Of a DNA stretch of 64,000 bases, positions 10,513 through 20,206 are shown piece by piece (the first letter of the stretch is position 1; each line of letters begins with the position of its first letter). Source of the stretch: Vagococcus salmoninarum (lineage in GTDB: Bacteria; Bacillota; Bacilli; Lactobacillales; Vagococcaceae); NCBI RefSeq assembly GCF_003987495.1, contig NZ_NGJU01000008.1, positions 1 to 64,000 on the forward strand, in the 5' to 3' direction. A model generated the notes under the pieces. It saw only the letters and a program-made list of their open reading frames with translations. It was not told the origin of the DNA and made no database searches. The translations under genes were made by a program, and so were the position numbers.

Positions 10513-11517
10513 ATGAGCAAAACAACGATCAAAGACGTAGCAAAAGCTTCTGGCTACTCAATCTCAACTGTCTCTAATGCAATCAACAATGTTGACGTGA
10601 TTACCCCAAGCACGAAAGAACATATTTTAAAAGTCGCCAAAGAGCTAAATTACGTGCCGAACATCAATGGTAAATTATTAAAAGCGAAAGAAAGTAAAAT
10701 GATTGGTTTTTTTACTAGTAGTATTAGTGGTCCTTACTTTTATAAGCTTGTTGAAACAATGGCGAAGGAAGCTGAAATTAACGGGTATGGTTTGAACATC
10801 TTCGTAACAACGAATCGCAAAAAGTTAATGGATAATATTATTGGTGGCAATGTTGATGGTGTGATTATCTTTGAAGACCAATGGGTAGACGAGGAAGTCA
10901 TCAGTGTTCTAGAGGGGACAAGTAAGAAATGTGTCTTTTTAGATCGTTCGATTGAAGCGGAAACGATGACGAGTATTACTTTTGATTCTTTTAAAGCAGG
11001 TTATGAAGCGACTAAGTATTTACTAAACTTAGGCAATCGAAAAATTATTTTTGTTGACGGTATTGAGAGTATGTATGATAACCTCCAGCGTAAACAAGGG
11101 TATGAAGCAGCTATGGCAGAAGCCGGTTTTCAGTTAACAGAAGATGATTTTATTCAAGGTTTATTCGAAGAAAATGCGTCCTACATTGCAACAAAAGCCT
11201 ATCTACATAATCCTAACTTCGTTCGGCCTGATGCTTTCTTAGCATCAAATGATTTAAGTGCCATTGGTACGATTAAAGGGATTCAATCAGAAGGCATGGC
11301 AGTTCCCGCAGATATTCAAGTCATGGGCTTTGATGACATTGATATTGCCGAATATTTCCAACCTCCTTTAACAACAGTCTGGAACCCGATTGCCAGACAA
11401 GGAGTCTTAGCAGTCGAAAGCTTACTGAAAATGTTACAAGGGGAAGCAGCCCCAGCGATGACTAAGCTAGAAGGTAAATTAGTCGTTAGACAATCAACAC
11501 AGTTTAGTGGAAAATAA
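10513..11517 (+). CDS. LacI-family transcriptional regulator
   Basis: A 334-residue repressor with an N-terminal LacI helix-turn-helix (TIKDVAKASGYSISTVSNAINN, residues 4-25), a hinge helix ending near residue 58, and a periplasmic-binding-protein-like effector domain to the end. Characteristic landmarks are FLASNDLSAIGTIKGI and QVMGFDDIDIAEYF. The effector is probably a sugar released from the imported substrate. Palindromes immediately upstream of this gene, before the importer operon, and inside the GH1 gene are identical, so it likely represses all three and itself. The start is an ATG with AGGAG upstream. Confidence 0.9.
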   Translation: MSKTTIKDVAKASGYSISTVSNAINNVDVITPSTKEHILKVAKELNYVPNINGKLLKAKESKMIGFFTSSISGPYFYKLVETMAKEAEINGYGLNIFVTTNRKKLMDNIIGGNVDGVIIFEDQWVDEEVISVLEGTSKKCVFLDRSIEAETMTSITFDSFKAGYEATKYLLNLGNRKIIFVDGIESMYDNLQRKQGYEAAMAEAGFQLTEDDFIQGLFEENASYIATKAYLHNPNFVRPDAFLASNDLSAIGTIKGIQSEGMAVPADIQVMGFDDIDIAEYFQPPLTTVWNPIARQGVLAVESLLKMLQGEAAPAMTKLEGKLVVRQSTQFSGK

Positions 11518-11535
11518 CTAGCTTGTGTTTAGCAA

Positions 11536-11555
11536 TAATAAAAACGTTTTTATTA
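11536..11555. promoter_or_regulatory. LacI-type operator upstream of the importer operon
   Basis: The 14-bp palindrome TAAAAACGTTTTTA recurs here, and its symmetry extends to 20 bp (TAATAAAAACGTTTTTATTA). It lies 16 bp before the TTG start of the first permease gene, next to the GGAGGG ribosome binding site. Confidence 0.75.
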
Positions 11556-11571
11556 ATAGGAGGGTGAGTTT

Positions 11572-12543
11572 TTGGAGAACCAAGTGATGAATCAGAAAAA
11601 AAGAGTTGAAAAAGCAACTCGTAAGGAACGCATCAGTCGATGGTGGTTCCAATTTAAAAATCAATGGGAATTACAAACAATGGTTTTACCAGGTATTATT
11701 TTTATGTTTGTCTTTAGTTATATTCCAATATATGGGTTAACCATTGCGTTTAAAAGCTATACTGTCATCGACACAATTGACTCGGCACCATGGGTTGGAT
11801 TAGAAAACTTTCGAATTATTTTAGGGGATAAGTTCTTTTGGGAATCAGTTGTTAATACACTTGGAATTAGTTTCTTAAAATTAGGAATTGGTTTTATAAT
11901 CCCAATTATTTTAGCTATCCTGATTTTTGAATTAAAGGATGGACCATTCAAGAAATTAGTGCAAACGATTTCATACATGCCTCACTTCCTATCTTGGATT
12001 GTTTTAGGTGGGATGTTAATTACTTGGTTATCCACAACAGGTTTATTAAATCAAATTTTAGCAGGCTTAGGTGTAGCAGCTCAACCGAAAAACTACTTAC
12101 TGGATGCAGATGCATATTGGTGGATAGCCGTACTTTCAGACATTTGGAAAGAAGCTGGTTGGGGGACGATTCTTTACTTAGCGACAATGTCCAAAATCGA
12201 TCCATCTTATTATGAAGCTGCAAAAATTGATGGAGCAAGTCGTTTAAAACAAATTACTAGTATCACATTACCGATGATGAGTACGATTATTAGTTTGAAC
12301 TTAATTTTAACTGTTAGTGGTCTTTTAGGTTCTAACTTAGATCAAACTTTAGTTTTAATGAATCCGCAAAACCAAGCGAAGGCTGAAGTTATCAATTCTT
12401 ATGTTTACCGAATGGGTATGACTCAAGGTGATTTCTCATATGCAACAGCTGTTGGTTTAGGAATCTCAATTGTTTCGGTGATTTTACTTCTTATCTCGAA
12501 CAAAGTAACGAGTAGCTTAAATGATAATCAATCAGTCTTATAG
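11572..12543 (+). CDS. Sugar ABC transporter permease, LplB type
   Basis: Membrane permease of a carbohydrate ABC importer, 323 residues, with about six transmembrane segments starting at MVLPGIIFMFVFSYIPIYG. The EAAxxDGA coupling loop is present as EAAKIDGASRLKQITSITLP. The protein resembles LplB/YtcP-associated permeases rather than MalF. The TTG at 11572 was chosen because GGAGGG lies 8 bp upstream; the in-frame ATG at 11587 is too distant. It is the first gene of a run extending to 21118. No ATPase gene is present, so a shared MsmX-type ATPase encoded elsewhere is expected. Confidence 0.88.
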   Translation: MENQVMNQKKRVEKATRKERISRWWFQFKNQWELQTMVLPGIIFMFVFSYIPIYGLTIAFKSYTVIDTIDSAPWVGLENFRIILGDKFFWESVVNTLGISFLKLGIGFIIPIILAILIFELKDGPFKKLVQTISYMPHFLSWIVLGGMLITWLSTTGLLNQILAGLGVAAQPKNYLLDADAYWWIAVLSDIWKEAGWGTILYLATMSKIDPSYYEAAKIDGASRLKQITSITLPMMSTIISLNLILTVSGLLGSNLDQTLVLMNPQNQAKAEVINSYVYRMGMTQGDFSYATAVGLGISIVSVILLLISNKVTSSLNDNQSVL

Positions 12544-12557
12544 GGGGAGAAAATACA

Positions 12558-13448
12558 ATGCAAAGAAAAGTTATGAAAAAAGACGTAGACAGTCGTATCT
12601 TTAATTTCATCAATGCCACTGTACTACTAATATTTACGATCATTATCATTGTTCCCTTATGGAATGTCTTGGCCTCATCTTTCAGTTCAGGCTCGTCACT
12701 TTCAACAGGTAACTTCTTATTTTGGCCAAAGGAATTTTCATTGGAAAATTACCGGGCAGTCTTTAAAGATACGACAATTTGGCGAGCTTTCTTTATCTCA
12801 ATTGCTAAAACAGTCATCGGCGTCTCAACTCACGTCTTGTTTTGCGGGATGATGGCTTACGCCATGAGTAAACGAAATCTTAAAGGTCGAAAATTTTATT
12901 CGACAATGGGGATTGTGACAATGTTTTTCTCAGGTGGGATGATTCCAACTTACTTATTAATTAAATCTCTAGGTTTGCTAAATAGCTTCTGGGTGTATAT
13001 TATCCCAGCCATGCTTAGTTACTACGATGTGATTATTTTGATGAACTTCTTTAGAGGAGTTCCTGATTCTTTAGAAGAATCTGCCATGATTGATGGGGCA
13101 GGTCAGTGGAAGATTTTTGCATCAATCTACTTGCCATTGTCAAAACCAGCTTTAGCAACAATCGCCCTCTTTAATGGGGTTGGTCAATGGAATGATTTTA
13201 TGACAACAAAACTTTATATCACTGATAAAGCCTTATATCCGTTACAAATGAAGCTCTATGAAATTATTGTCCAGTCACAAACGAAAACAATGCAAAACAT
13301 GGCTGTCGGGTCAGCAGTAATCGAAACGACAACTAAAGGGGTCCAACTAGCAACAATTGTTATTACCACGGTCCCGATCTTAATTATTTATCCAATTCTG
13401 CAAAAACATTTCATTTCTGGAATGATGGTTGGAGCAGTTAAAGAATAG
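12558..13448 (+). CDS. Sugar ABC transporter permease, LplC/YtcP type
   Basis: The second permease of the importer, 296 residues and about six transmembrane helices. The cytoplasmic coupling motif is EESAMIDGAGQWKIFASIYLP, which matches the EAAxxDGA loop of carbohydrate ABC permeases. It begins 14 bp after the first permease with an AGGGGAG site. The C-terminal helix and tail IIYPILQKHFISGMMVGAVKE are typical of this family. It would pair with the upstream LplB-type permease and the following lipoprotein. Confidence 0.9.
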   Translation: MQRKVMKKDVDSRIFNFINATVLLIFTIIIIVPLWNVLASSFSSGSSLSTGNFLFWPKEFSLENYRAVFKDTTIWRAFFISIAKTVIGVSTHVLFCGMMAYAMSKRNLKGRKFYSTMGIVTMFFSGGMIPTYLLIKSLGLLNSFWVYIIPAMLSYYDVIILMNFFRGVPDSLEESAMIDGAGQWKIFASIYLPLSKPALATIALFNGVGQWNDFMTTKLYITDKALYPLQMKLYEIIVQSQTKTMQNMAVGSAVIETTTKGVQLATIVITTVPILIIYPILQKHFISGMMVGAVKE

Positions 13449-13484
13449 TGTACTAAAATAACTATACAAAAGGGGATTAGCAAG

Positions 13485-15119
13485 ATGAAGATGAGCAAAA
13501 AAGTTTTAGGTGTTAGTACCGTATTATTAGCGAGCATGGTTTTAATTGCTGGTTGTTCAAGTAAAGAGAAAAAGACTGAGGGCGGTAACGAAATATCTTT
13601 AGAAGGCCGTTATGAATTAGATGCCACTAAGCCAGCTTGGACCTTAGATAAAAAAGAAGAAATGACGGAATTAACTTGGTATGTTAACGCTGATTGGTGG
13701 AACACTGATTTTGGGAATGATGTTGTCACTAAAAAAATCAAAGAAGATTTAAATGTTGATATTAAATTTTTAACAGGGGATGACACTAAATTAAACACCT
13801 TCTTCGCTGGTGGGGACATGCCAGATATCGTGACTGTTTTTGATGCAAAATCGAAAGTTGCCCAACAAGCAAACACTTGGGCTTTACCGTTAGATGATTT
13901 AGCTAAGAAGTACGATCCTTATTTCTTAGAAGTAGCTGCGGAAGATACGATGAAATGGTTCCAATTAGAAGACGGTAAGACTTATGGTTACCCGAACTAT
14001 TCTAATACAGCTGCTGATTACGAAAGTGGGATGATTCCTGCAAATACCAACTTTTTAATTCGTCAAGACGTTTATAAAGGTATTGGAGAACCAGCGATGG
14101 GAACACCGGCTGAGTTCCAAGCAGCAATGAAATTGATCCATGAAAAATTCCCAGAATTAACACCTTTTGGCTTTAACTCAATTGGTGAAGGGGTAGGATC
14201 TTTAGGAGATGCGTTACAAGACTTTATCGGTGTGCCTTTAGAAACAGAAGATGGTGATTTTTATAACCGAAATTTAGATGAAGATTACTTAGCTTGGTTA
14301 GAGACTTTGAATAAAGTATACCGTGATGGCAATATTAGTGATGATAGTTTTGCTGATGATGGTGTGGCTTTTGAAGAAAAAATTAAATCTGGTAAATATG
14401 CCACAATTATGGCCAATGGTACAGCGCAAATGAGTAGTTTCTTACAAGCATGGTTAACAGCCGACAAAGATGCTCAGTACATTGCAATCGACGGTCCTCA
14501 AAGTACTAAAGGTAACGAACCAACACTGCCTCAAAGTGGTATTAGTGGTTGGATGAATACTTTTGTAAGTAAAACTAATGAGGAACCAGCTAAAACAATG
14601 CAAATCTTCACTTATTTACAAAGCCTTGAAGGTGGGATTTTAACAACGTTTGGGATTGAAGGGGAAACATTCCAAAAAGATAAAGATGGCAAATTTGAAT
14701 TACTACCTGAAATTTTAACAATGAAAGAAAATGATCCAGATAACTTTAAAAAAGACATTCGTTTAAGTGAGTTTTTCTTCTTCGGACATGACCGCTACCA
14801 AGCGATGGCTAGTGATAAAGTTGCGACACCTGCTCTAGTTCAACCAAGAGCCTGGGGTGAAGGTAAGTTAGTTCCTCACTTTATTTTAGAAAACATTGAA
14901 CCTAAACAAGGTTCAGCTGAGGCCCGTGCGTTAAGTGGGATCGACACAAACTGGTCAACGACTTTAGTAAGTATGATTCGTGCGAATTCAGACAAAGAGT
15001 TTAAAGAAGCTTTGGACAATCACAAAAAATTCTTAACAGACAATGGCATGGATGAGATTACGAAAATTCGTAGTGAAAACATGGAAAAAAATCGTGAAAA
15101 ATTAGGTATTACAAAATAA
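13485..15119 (+). CDS. Sugar ABC transporter substrate-binding lipoprotein
   Basis: Extracellular solute-binding lipoprotein of 544 residues, of the large LplA/YtcQ type. The signal peptide ends in a lipobox LIAGC, with C24 as the predicted lipidated residue, followed by a charged linker. The mature protein is a two-lobed binding domain rich in aromatic residues (ELTWYVNADWWNTDFG). Its family binds oligosaccharides; the surrounding enzymes suggest a beta-linked gluco-oligosaccharide, but the ligand cannot be read from the sequence. It sits between the permeases and the YesL-like gene. Confidence 0.88.
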   Translation: MKMSKKVLGVSTVLLASMVLIAGCSSKEKKTEGGNEISLEGRYELDATKPAWTLDKKEEMTELTWYVNADWWNTDFGNDVVTKKIKEDLNVDIKFLTGDDTKLNTFFAGGDMPDIVTVFDAKSKVAQQANTWALPLDDLAKKYDPYFLEVAAEDTMKWFQLEDGKTYGYPNYSNTAADYESGMIPANTNFLIRQDVYKGIGEPAMGTPAEFQAAMKLIHEKFPELTPFGFNSIGEGVGSLGDALQDFIGVPLETEDGDFYNRNLDEDYLAWLETLNKVYRDGNISDDSFADDGVAFEEKIKSGKYATIMANGTAQMSSFLQAWLTADKDAQYIAIDGPQSTKGNEPTLPQSGISGWMNTFVSKTNEEPAKTMQIFTYLQSLEGGILTTFGIEGETFQKDKDGKFELLPEILTMKENDPDNFKKDIRLSEFFFFGHDRYQAMASDKVATPALVQPRAWGEGKLVPHFILENIEPKQGSAEARALSGIDTNWSTTLVSMIRANSDKEFKEALDNHKKFLTDNGMDEITKIRSENMEKNREKLGITK

Positions 15120-15143
15120 AGTAAAGAGGAAGAGGTTGTTGAT

Positions 15144-15755
15144 ATGCAAAAGTACATTGGGTTAGACAGTGGTTTGTATCGGACATTATCATTAGTGTTT
15201 GACTTAATGATATTAAACTTTTGGTTTATTTTAACGAGTGTACCAATTGTGACTCTTGGTGCTAGCATATCAGCAGCCTATTCTGTGGCTATTAAATTAG
15301 TTAACAATGACGCTGTTAGTATTAAAGGGGATTACTTAGAAGCTTTCAAAAGAAACTTCAAAAAGAGCACAGTCGTTTTCTTAAGTAACAGTCTGATTAT
15401 GCTTGTTATTGGGGCTGTGATTATCGGCGTGAACTTAGAGCTAGCAAAACTGCCATTACTTGTTGTGGTGGCAGTTTTACTGCTTTTATCAGAAATCGTC
15501 TATCCGTTAATTACTCTATATGATGGGACTGTGAAAGAGTTATATCATTTCAGTATTGGGATTACTTTACAATATCTGATTTATTTAGTCGTTAGCTTTA
15601 TTTTAACTTTAGGTTTTCTAGCTTTCCCCATTTATTTTATTAAGTTGTCTTTCTTATGGTTAATGCTAGGTGGCGGCTTGTTAATTTATTTAAAAGCTAA
15701 AGTAATTAACCCTTTATTAATTAAACTAAATTTAATCCAAGTTGAGGAAAATTAA
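15144..15755 (+). CDS. YesL-like membrane protein (DUF624)
   Basis: A 203-residue integral membrane protein with about five hydrophobic segments, beginning MQKYIGLDSGLYRTLSLVFDL. The N-terminal pattern and the NFWFILTSVPIVTLGAS segment are typical of the DUF624/YesL family, which is commonly encoded beside LplABC-type sugar importers. The molecular role is not established; an accessory function for the importer is the usual suggestion. Its stop codon is one base before the GH30 start, implying tight translational coupling. Confidence 0.8.
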   Translation: MQKYIGLDSGLYRTLSLVFDLMILNFWFILTSVPIVTLGASISAAYSVAIKLVNNDAVSIKGDYLEAFKRNFKKSTVVFLSNSLIMLVIGAVIIGVNLELAKLPLLVVVAVLLLLSEIVYPLITLYDGTVKELYHFSIGITLQYLIYLVVSFILTLGFLAFPIYFIKLSFLWLMLGGGLLIYLKAKVINPLLIKLNLIQVEEN

Positions 15756-15756
15756 A

Positions 15757-17085
15757 ATGAAAAATATGACAATCTATCAATCAACGGCTGCAGATAACTT
15801 ATTTCAGCCAGTTGATTATCAAGTAAGTAACAATGAGGCTGAAGCAGTTATTGCCATTGCGCCAAAAGAAACGTATCAAACAATTGATGGCTTTGGTGCT
15901 TCTTTTACCGATTCATCGGCGTATTTAATTGATCAAGTTTTAGATGGGAATGATAAAGAGTCTTTAATGACTAAGTTATTCGACTTAGAAGAAGGCATCG
16001 GCTTATCCGTCATTCGAAATCCTATGGGAGCTTCTGATTACGCTCGAACAATTTATAGTTATGACGATCAACCAGCCGGTCAAGTTGACCCTGAGTTAAA
16101 AGATTTTTCAATTGCTCATGATTTAGAAAGTATTTTACCTTTAACTAAATGGGCAGGCGACATCAATCCCGACTTACAAGTCTTTGCTTCCCCTTGGAGT
16201 CCACCAGGTTGGATGAAGACGAGTGGGATTATGAATGGCGGTAAGCTGAAAGAAGAATATTACGAAGCGTATGCCAATTATTTTGTGAAATTTATTCAAG
16301 CTTATCAAGAGCGTGGCATCAAGATTAATGCCATTACCCCGCAAAATGAGGCCTTATTTATGCCCCTGCACTATCCAAGTATGGAGTTTTTAGCTCATGA
16401 AGAAGGTCATTTTATTAAAAATTATTTGAAGCCAGCTTTTGAAGCCAATCAGCTAGCAACTAAAATTTTAGCTTATGACCACAACTGGGATCGAATTGAT
16501 TATGCTTTTGACGTGATGGATCTAGCTGGTGATGCTGTTGATGGCATGGCTTGGCACTGGTATGGCGGTCGGCCAATTTCTCAAAGTCGCGTTCAGAAGG
16601 AATACCCAGAGATGGAAACCCATTTTACGGAAGGCTCTGGCGGTGAGTGGATTCCAGAATTTGAACCTGCCTTTTCTAATGTTATGCGGACAGGGATTGA
16701 AGTCATGCGTAATTATTCGAAGACCTTCATCTTATGGAATTTAGCGTTAGATGAAAATAATGGCCCAACAGTACCTGGTTTTGGTAAAAGTACGTGTCGT
16801 GGCTTAGTGAAAATTAACCAAGAAACCAAAGAATTAACTTATACTTTAGATTATTATGCGTTAGCCCATTTTAGTAAATTTCTAAAACATGGTGCCAAAC
16901 GCATTGGGACAACGGAACATCACATTATCAAAAATGTGGCTTTTCTAAATACGGATGGGTCCATCGTCTGTGTCTTGTTTAACGACAGTGAAACAACTCA
17001 AACAGTTTCCCTAGAAATCACAGAACAGGGAGCTAAAACGATCGATATTCCTCAAAAGAGCGCCATGACTTTAGTTTTTGAATAG
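15757..17085 (+). CDS. GH30 glycoside hydrolase (beta-glucosidase/glucanase type)
   Basis: A 442-residue enzyme of glycoside hydrolase family 30. It has the (beta/alpha)8 barrel landmarks IDGFGASFTDSSAYLI, SPWSPPGWMKT, the acid/base Glu in ITPQNEALF (about residue 197) and the nucleophile Glu in HFTEGSGG (about 291), then the C-terminal beta domain. No signal peptide is present, so it should act in the cytoplasm on imported material. Family members include beta-glucosylceramidases and beta-1,6-glucanases; which applies is unclear. The ATG at 15757 was chosen over the upstream in-frame TTG at 15742 because that TTG overlaps the preceding gene and the GAGG site. Confidence 0.88.
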   Translation: MKNMTIYQSTAADNLFQPVDYQVSNNEAEAVIAIAPKETYQTIDGFGASFTDSSAYLIDQVLDGNDKESLMTKLFDLEEGIGLSVIRNPMGASDYARTIYSYDDQPAGQVDPELKDFSIAHDLESILPLTKWAGDINPDLQVFASPWSPPGWMKTSGIMNGGKLKEEYYEAYANYFVKFIQAYQERGIKINAITPQNEALFMPLHYPSMEFLAHEEGHFIKNYLKPAFEANQLATKILAYDHNWDRIDYAFDVMDLAGDAVDGMAWHWYGGRPISQSRVQKEYPEMETHFTEGSGGEWIPEFEPAFSNVMRTGIEVMRNYSKTFILWNLALDENNGPTVPGFGKSTCRGLVKINQETKELTYTLDYYALAHFSKFLKHGAKRIGTTEHHIIKNVAFLNTDGSIVCVLFNDSETTQTVSLEITEQGAKTIDIPQKSAMTLVFE

Positions 17086-17104
17086 AGTAAAGAGGAGTGT
17101 TTTT

Positions 17105-18037
17105 ATGAAATATTACGTAGGAATTGATATTGGTGGAACAAATATAAAATATGGTTTAGTCACTGGTAGTGGTCAAATTGTGATAGATAGCCATGTTAAG
17201 ACCGCTAATAATGGTGAAAGTATTTTCGCGGAGATTAATAAGATTGTCACAACTTATCAGAAAGACTATGAAGTGACAGCCGTGGGAGTCAGTGCCCCAG
17301 GAATTATTTTAGATAACGGCTTTATGGTAACGGGTGGAGCCATTCATGATTTTTACGGGATTAATTTAAAAGAAGAATTAGAAATTCGTTTAGATCTACC
17401 AGTAACTGTGGAAAATGACGCTAACTGTGCAGCTCTAGCGGAGAAATGGTTAGGGGCAGGTCAAGATTATCACCACCTGTTAGCTGTAGTAGTTGGCACA
17501 GGCATTGGTGGGGGAATTATTATAAATGATCAACTATTCCGTGGTGGTCACGCTACTGCCGGCGAATTTGGTTTTATGATGGTTGAACCAATCGTAAACA
17601 AGGATTCCCGGATGGCAACGTTAAGTCTAACTGGTTCAGTTGGCTGTGGGGTTGTTAATAAATACGGAGAAGCCGCAAATTTGATTGAAAGTGACTATTT
17701 AAATGGTGAAGAAATCTTTGCTTTAGTTGGCCAAGGTGAAGCTTTAGCTAATCAAGTAGTGGCTGATTTTTATGATCGTTTAGCCATTGGTATTTTTAAT
17801 ATGGCTGTTTCTTTTGATCCTGAAATCATCTTAATTGGTGGAGCGATTAGTGGTAACCAAGCATTTATGGCTGAATTAACGAGACGAGTTCACGAGTTGA
17901 AAGCCCAACACCGAGACATGAAAACAGTGACGCTACCAGAAATCCAACCTTGCCAATTTTTAAATCAAGCAGGGATTATTGGCGCAACATACAAAGCCCT
18001 ATTAGCTCAGGAAAAGGTGGGTAATGATGGAAAATAA
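17105..18037 (+). CDS. ROK-family sugar kinase without the zinc motif
   Basis: A 310-residue ASKHA-fold kinase. The phosphate-binding loop is GIDIGGTNIKYGLV, the sugar/catalytic loop VENDANCAALAEKW, and the second phosphate loop VGTGIGGGIIIND. The usual ROK CxCGxxGCxE zinc motif is missing: the equivalent stretch reads LTGSVGCGVVNKYGE. Zinc-less ROK proteins include beta-glucoside kinases (BglK), which phosphorylate intact beta-diglucosides at O6, so this may create the substrate of the GH1 6-phospho-beta-glucosidase upstream. That role is an inference; a glucokinase is the alternative. The ATG at 17105 has AAAGAGGAG upstream; an upstream in-frame start overlaps the GH30 gene and was rejected. 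Confidence 0.82.
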   Translation: MKYYVGIDIGGTNIKYGLVTGSGQIVIDSHVKTANNGESIFAEINKIVTTYQKDYEVTAVGVSAPGIILDNGFMVTGGAIHDFYGINLKEELEIRLDLPVTVENDANCAALAEKWLGAGQDYHHLLAVVVGTGIGGGIIINDQLFRGGHATAGEFGFMMVEPIVNKDSRMATLSLTGSVGCGVVNKYGEAANLIESDYLNGEEIFALVGQGEALANQVVADFYDRLAIGIFNMAVSFDPEIILIGGAISGNQAFMAELTRRVHELKAQHRDMKTVTLPEIQPCQFLNQAGIIGATYKALLAQEKVGNDGK

Positions 18038-20189
18038 GAAATTAAATAAGTTAATTACAGAAATGACGATAGCAGAGAAAGTTGGACAACTTGTCCAACT
18101 GACTCCGCTTTATTTTGATGAAGTCGAAGCAGAAGGGGAAAATACTGGTCCGATTAGTGAGATGGGGATGACCAAAGAAGATTTGAGTCGTCTTGGTTCT
18201 GTTCTAGGAACCCATACTAAAGATGAAGTGATGGCGATTCAAGAGTATCATTTAAAACATAATCGTTTAGGGATTCCTTTAATCTTTATGGCAGATGTGA
18301 TTCATGGTTACCGGACGATTTTCCCAGTACCTTTAGGCTTAGCTGCGTCATGGAACCCTAGTTTAGTCGAAGAAGTCGCTAGTTTATCAGCTATCGAAAG
18401 CCAAGAAGCAGGGGTTCATGCCACATTCTCACCGATGGTTGACTTAGTGAGAGACCCACGTTGGGGTAGAGTCATGGAAAGTATGGGTGAAGATCCTTAT
18501 TTAACAAGTCAATACGCTACGGCTTTTGTCAAAGGTTACCAAGGGCAAGCCGGGGATTTAAAAACCAATAAGCAAAAAATTGCTGCCTGTGTTAAACACT
18601 TTGTCGGTTACGGAGCTGCTGAAGCTGGTCGAGATTATAACACAGTGGATATTTCGACTTTAAACTTATGGCAAAATTATTTACCGCCTTTTCAAGCTGC
18701 CATCGATGCAGGTGTTAAGCTAGTTATGACAGCTTTTAACACCGTTCATGGGGTACCGGCAACGGCTAATAAATGGTTAATGACAGACGTCTTAAAAAAA
18801 CAACTAGGTTTTGCAGGAGTCGTGATTTCTGACTGGGGAGCTGTAGGAGAATTAATTCCCCACGGCGTTGCCGCCGACGGCAAACAGGCAACGACTAAAG
18901 CGTTCAAAGCAGGTGTCGATATTGATATGATGACGGATAACTATCATCGTCATTTAGCTGATCTGATTGCGAAGGAACCAAGTTTAGAAGTTGAACTAGA
19001 TCAAGCCGTCCTAAAAATCTTAGAACTAAAAAATGAGTTAGGTTTATTTGAAGACCCTTATCGCGGCTTACATGAAATCACAGAAGAAGTCACTTTTTCA
19101 GCTGAGATTCAAAGTAAAGCTCGCCGGATAGGTGCAGAATCAATGGTTTTAATCGAGAATCAAGAGCAGATTCTCCCTTTGAAAGAAACTGAAACAATTG
19201 CCTTAATCGGACCAAAAGCGGCTTCTCACGATCTATTAGGTGCATGGTCGTGGATTGATGCACCAGAAGATGCAGTAACGATTGCTGAGGGCTTGAGGAG
19301 TGCCCATGAGCAAGTCACGGTAGTACCTGTTAGCTCATTGACGGAGTTAAGTGAGCCAGAGTTAGCACAGGCACTAGCCGCTGCTAAAAAGGCTGATAAA
19401 GTTGTTTTAGCTTTAGGTGAAAGCTCAACTGAAACAGGTGAAGCTGCTAGTAAATCCACATTGTCATTACCAGAGTCCCAGTTAAGGTTGTTAAAAGCGA
19501 TTTATGACGTCAATCAACAGATTGTAGTTGTCTTAATTAATGGTCGGCCATTAGAACTTGGTCCGATTAAAGCCTTTAGCCAAGGGATTTTAGAAGCTTG
19601 GTTCCCAGGAACTCAAGCTGGTCATAGTGTGGCAGACGTCTTATTAGGTAAAATTAATCCTAGTGGTAAGTTACCAATGAGCTTTCCAGTTAACGTTGGC
19701 CAAGTCCCGATTTACTACAATAAGTTAACGACTGGTCGTCCAGTCAGAGAATGGAACAGAGATGAGAAGTATGTCTCACGTTACATGGATATTTCAAATG
19801 AACCGCTGTATCCTTTCGGTTATGGTCTAACTTATGGACAAATTGATATCACAGAGATTAAACAAAGCAGTCAAAGAATGACTGAAGAGACTAATTTGAC
19901 TTTTGATGTCACACTAAAAAATCAAAGTACTGTCAAGACTACCGAAACACTCCAATGTTATGTTCAAACCTTAGTTGCCGAAGTTGCTCGGCCAGAACGA
20001 GAATTAAAACAATTTAAACAAGTAACTTTAGAGCCTGGCGAAGAAAAAACAGTTGTGATTGAGTTAGGCGTTGCTGATTTGAATTACATTCACTCAGATT
20101 TATCTCGTCAAGCAGATCAAGGGAACTACGATGTTTATCTGGGGACAGATAGTCGAGGGCCAAAAGTCGGTAGTTTTTCATATAATTAA
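18027..20189 (+). CDS. GH3 beta-glucosidase
   Basis: A 720-residue family 3 glycoside hydrolase with an N-terminal barrel, a sandwich domain and a C-terminal fibronectin-III-like domain. Seen motifs are KHFVGYGAAEAGRDYNTVDI, the nucleophile Asp in VISDWGAVGE (about residue 269), the PLGLAASWNPSL segment, and the C-terminal LYPFGYGLTYG. It lacks a signal peptide and is cytoplasmic, unlike many secreted GH3 enzymes. It overlaps the ROK gene. ATG codons at 18024 and 18027 both fit; 18027 gives better spacing from AAGGTGG. It would release glucose from the non-reducing end of beta-glucosides. Confidence 0.92.
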   Translation: MENKKLNKLITEMTIAEKVGQLVQLTPLYFDEVEAEGENTGPISEMGMTKEDLSRLGSVLGTHTKDEVMAIQEYHLKHNRLGIPLIFMADVIHGYRTIFPVPLGLAASWNPSLVEEVASLSAIESQEAGVHATFSPMVDLVRDPRWGRVMESMGEDPYLTSQYATAFVKGYQGQAGDLKTNKQKIAACVKHFVGYGAAEAGRDYNTVDISTLNLWQNYLPPFQAAIDAGVKLVMTAFNTVHGVPATANKWLMTDVLKKQLGFAGVVISDWGAVGELIPHGVAADGKQATTKAFKAGVDIDMMTDNYHRHLADLIAKEPSLEVELDQAVLKILELKNELGLFEDPYRGLHEITEEVTFSAEIQSKARRIGAESMVLIENQEQILPLKETETIALIGPKAASHDLLGAWSWIDAPEDAVTIAEGLRSAHEQVTVVPVSSLTELSEPELAQALAAAKKADKVVLALGESSTETGEAASKSTLSLPESQLRLLKAIYDVNQQIVVVLINGRPLELGPIKAFSQGILEAWFPGTQAGHSVADVLLGKINPSGKLPMSFPVNVGQVPIYYNKLTTGRPVREWNRDEKYVSRYMDISNEPLYPFGYGLTYGQIDITEIKQSSQRMTEETNLTFDVTLKNQSTVKTTETLQCYVQTLVAEVARPERELKQFKQVTLEPGEEKTVVIELGVADLNYIHSDLSRQADQGNYDVYLGTDSRGPKVGSFSYN

Positions 20190-20206
20190 TGATAGGAGAG
20201 ACGTGT

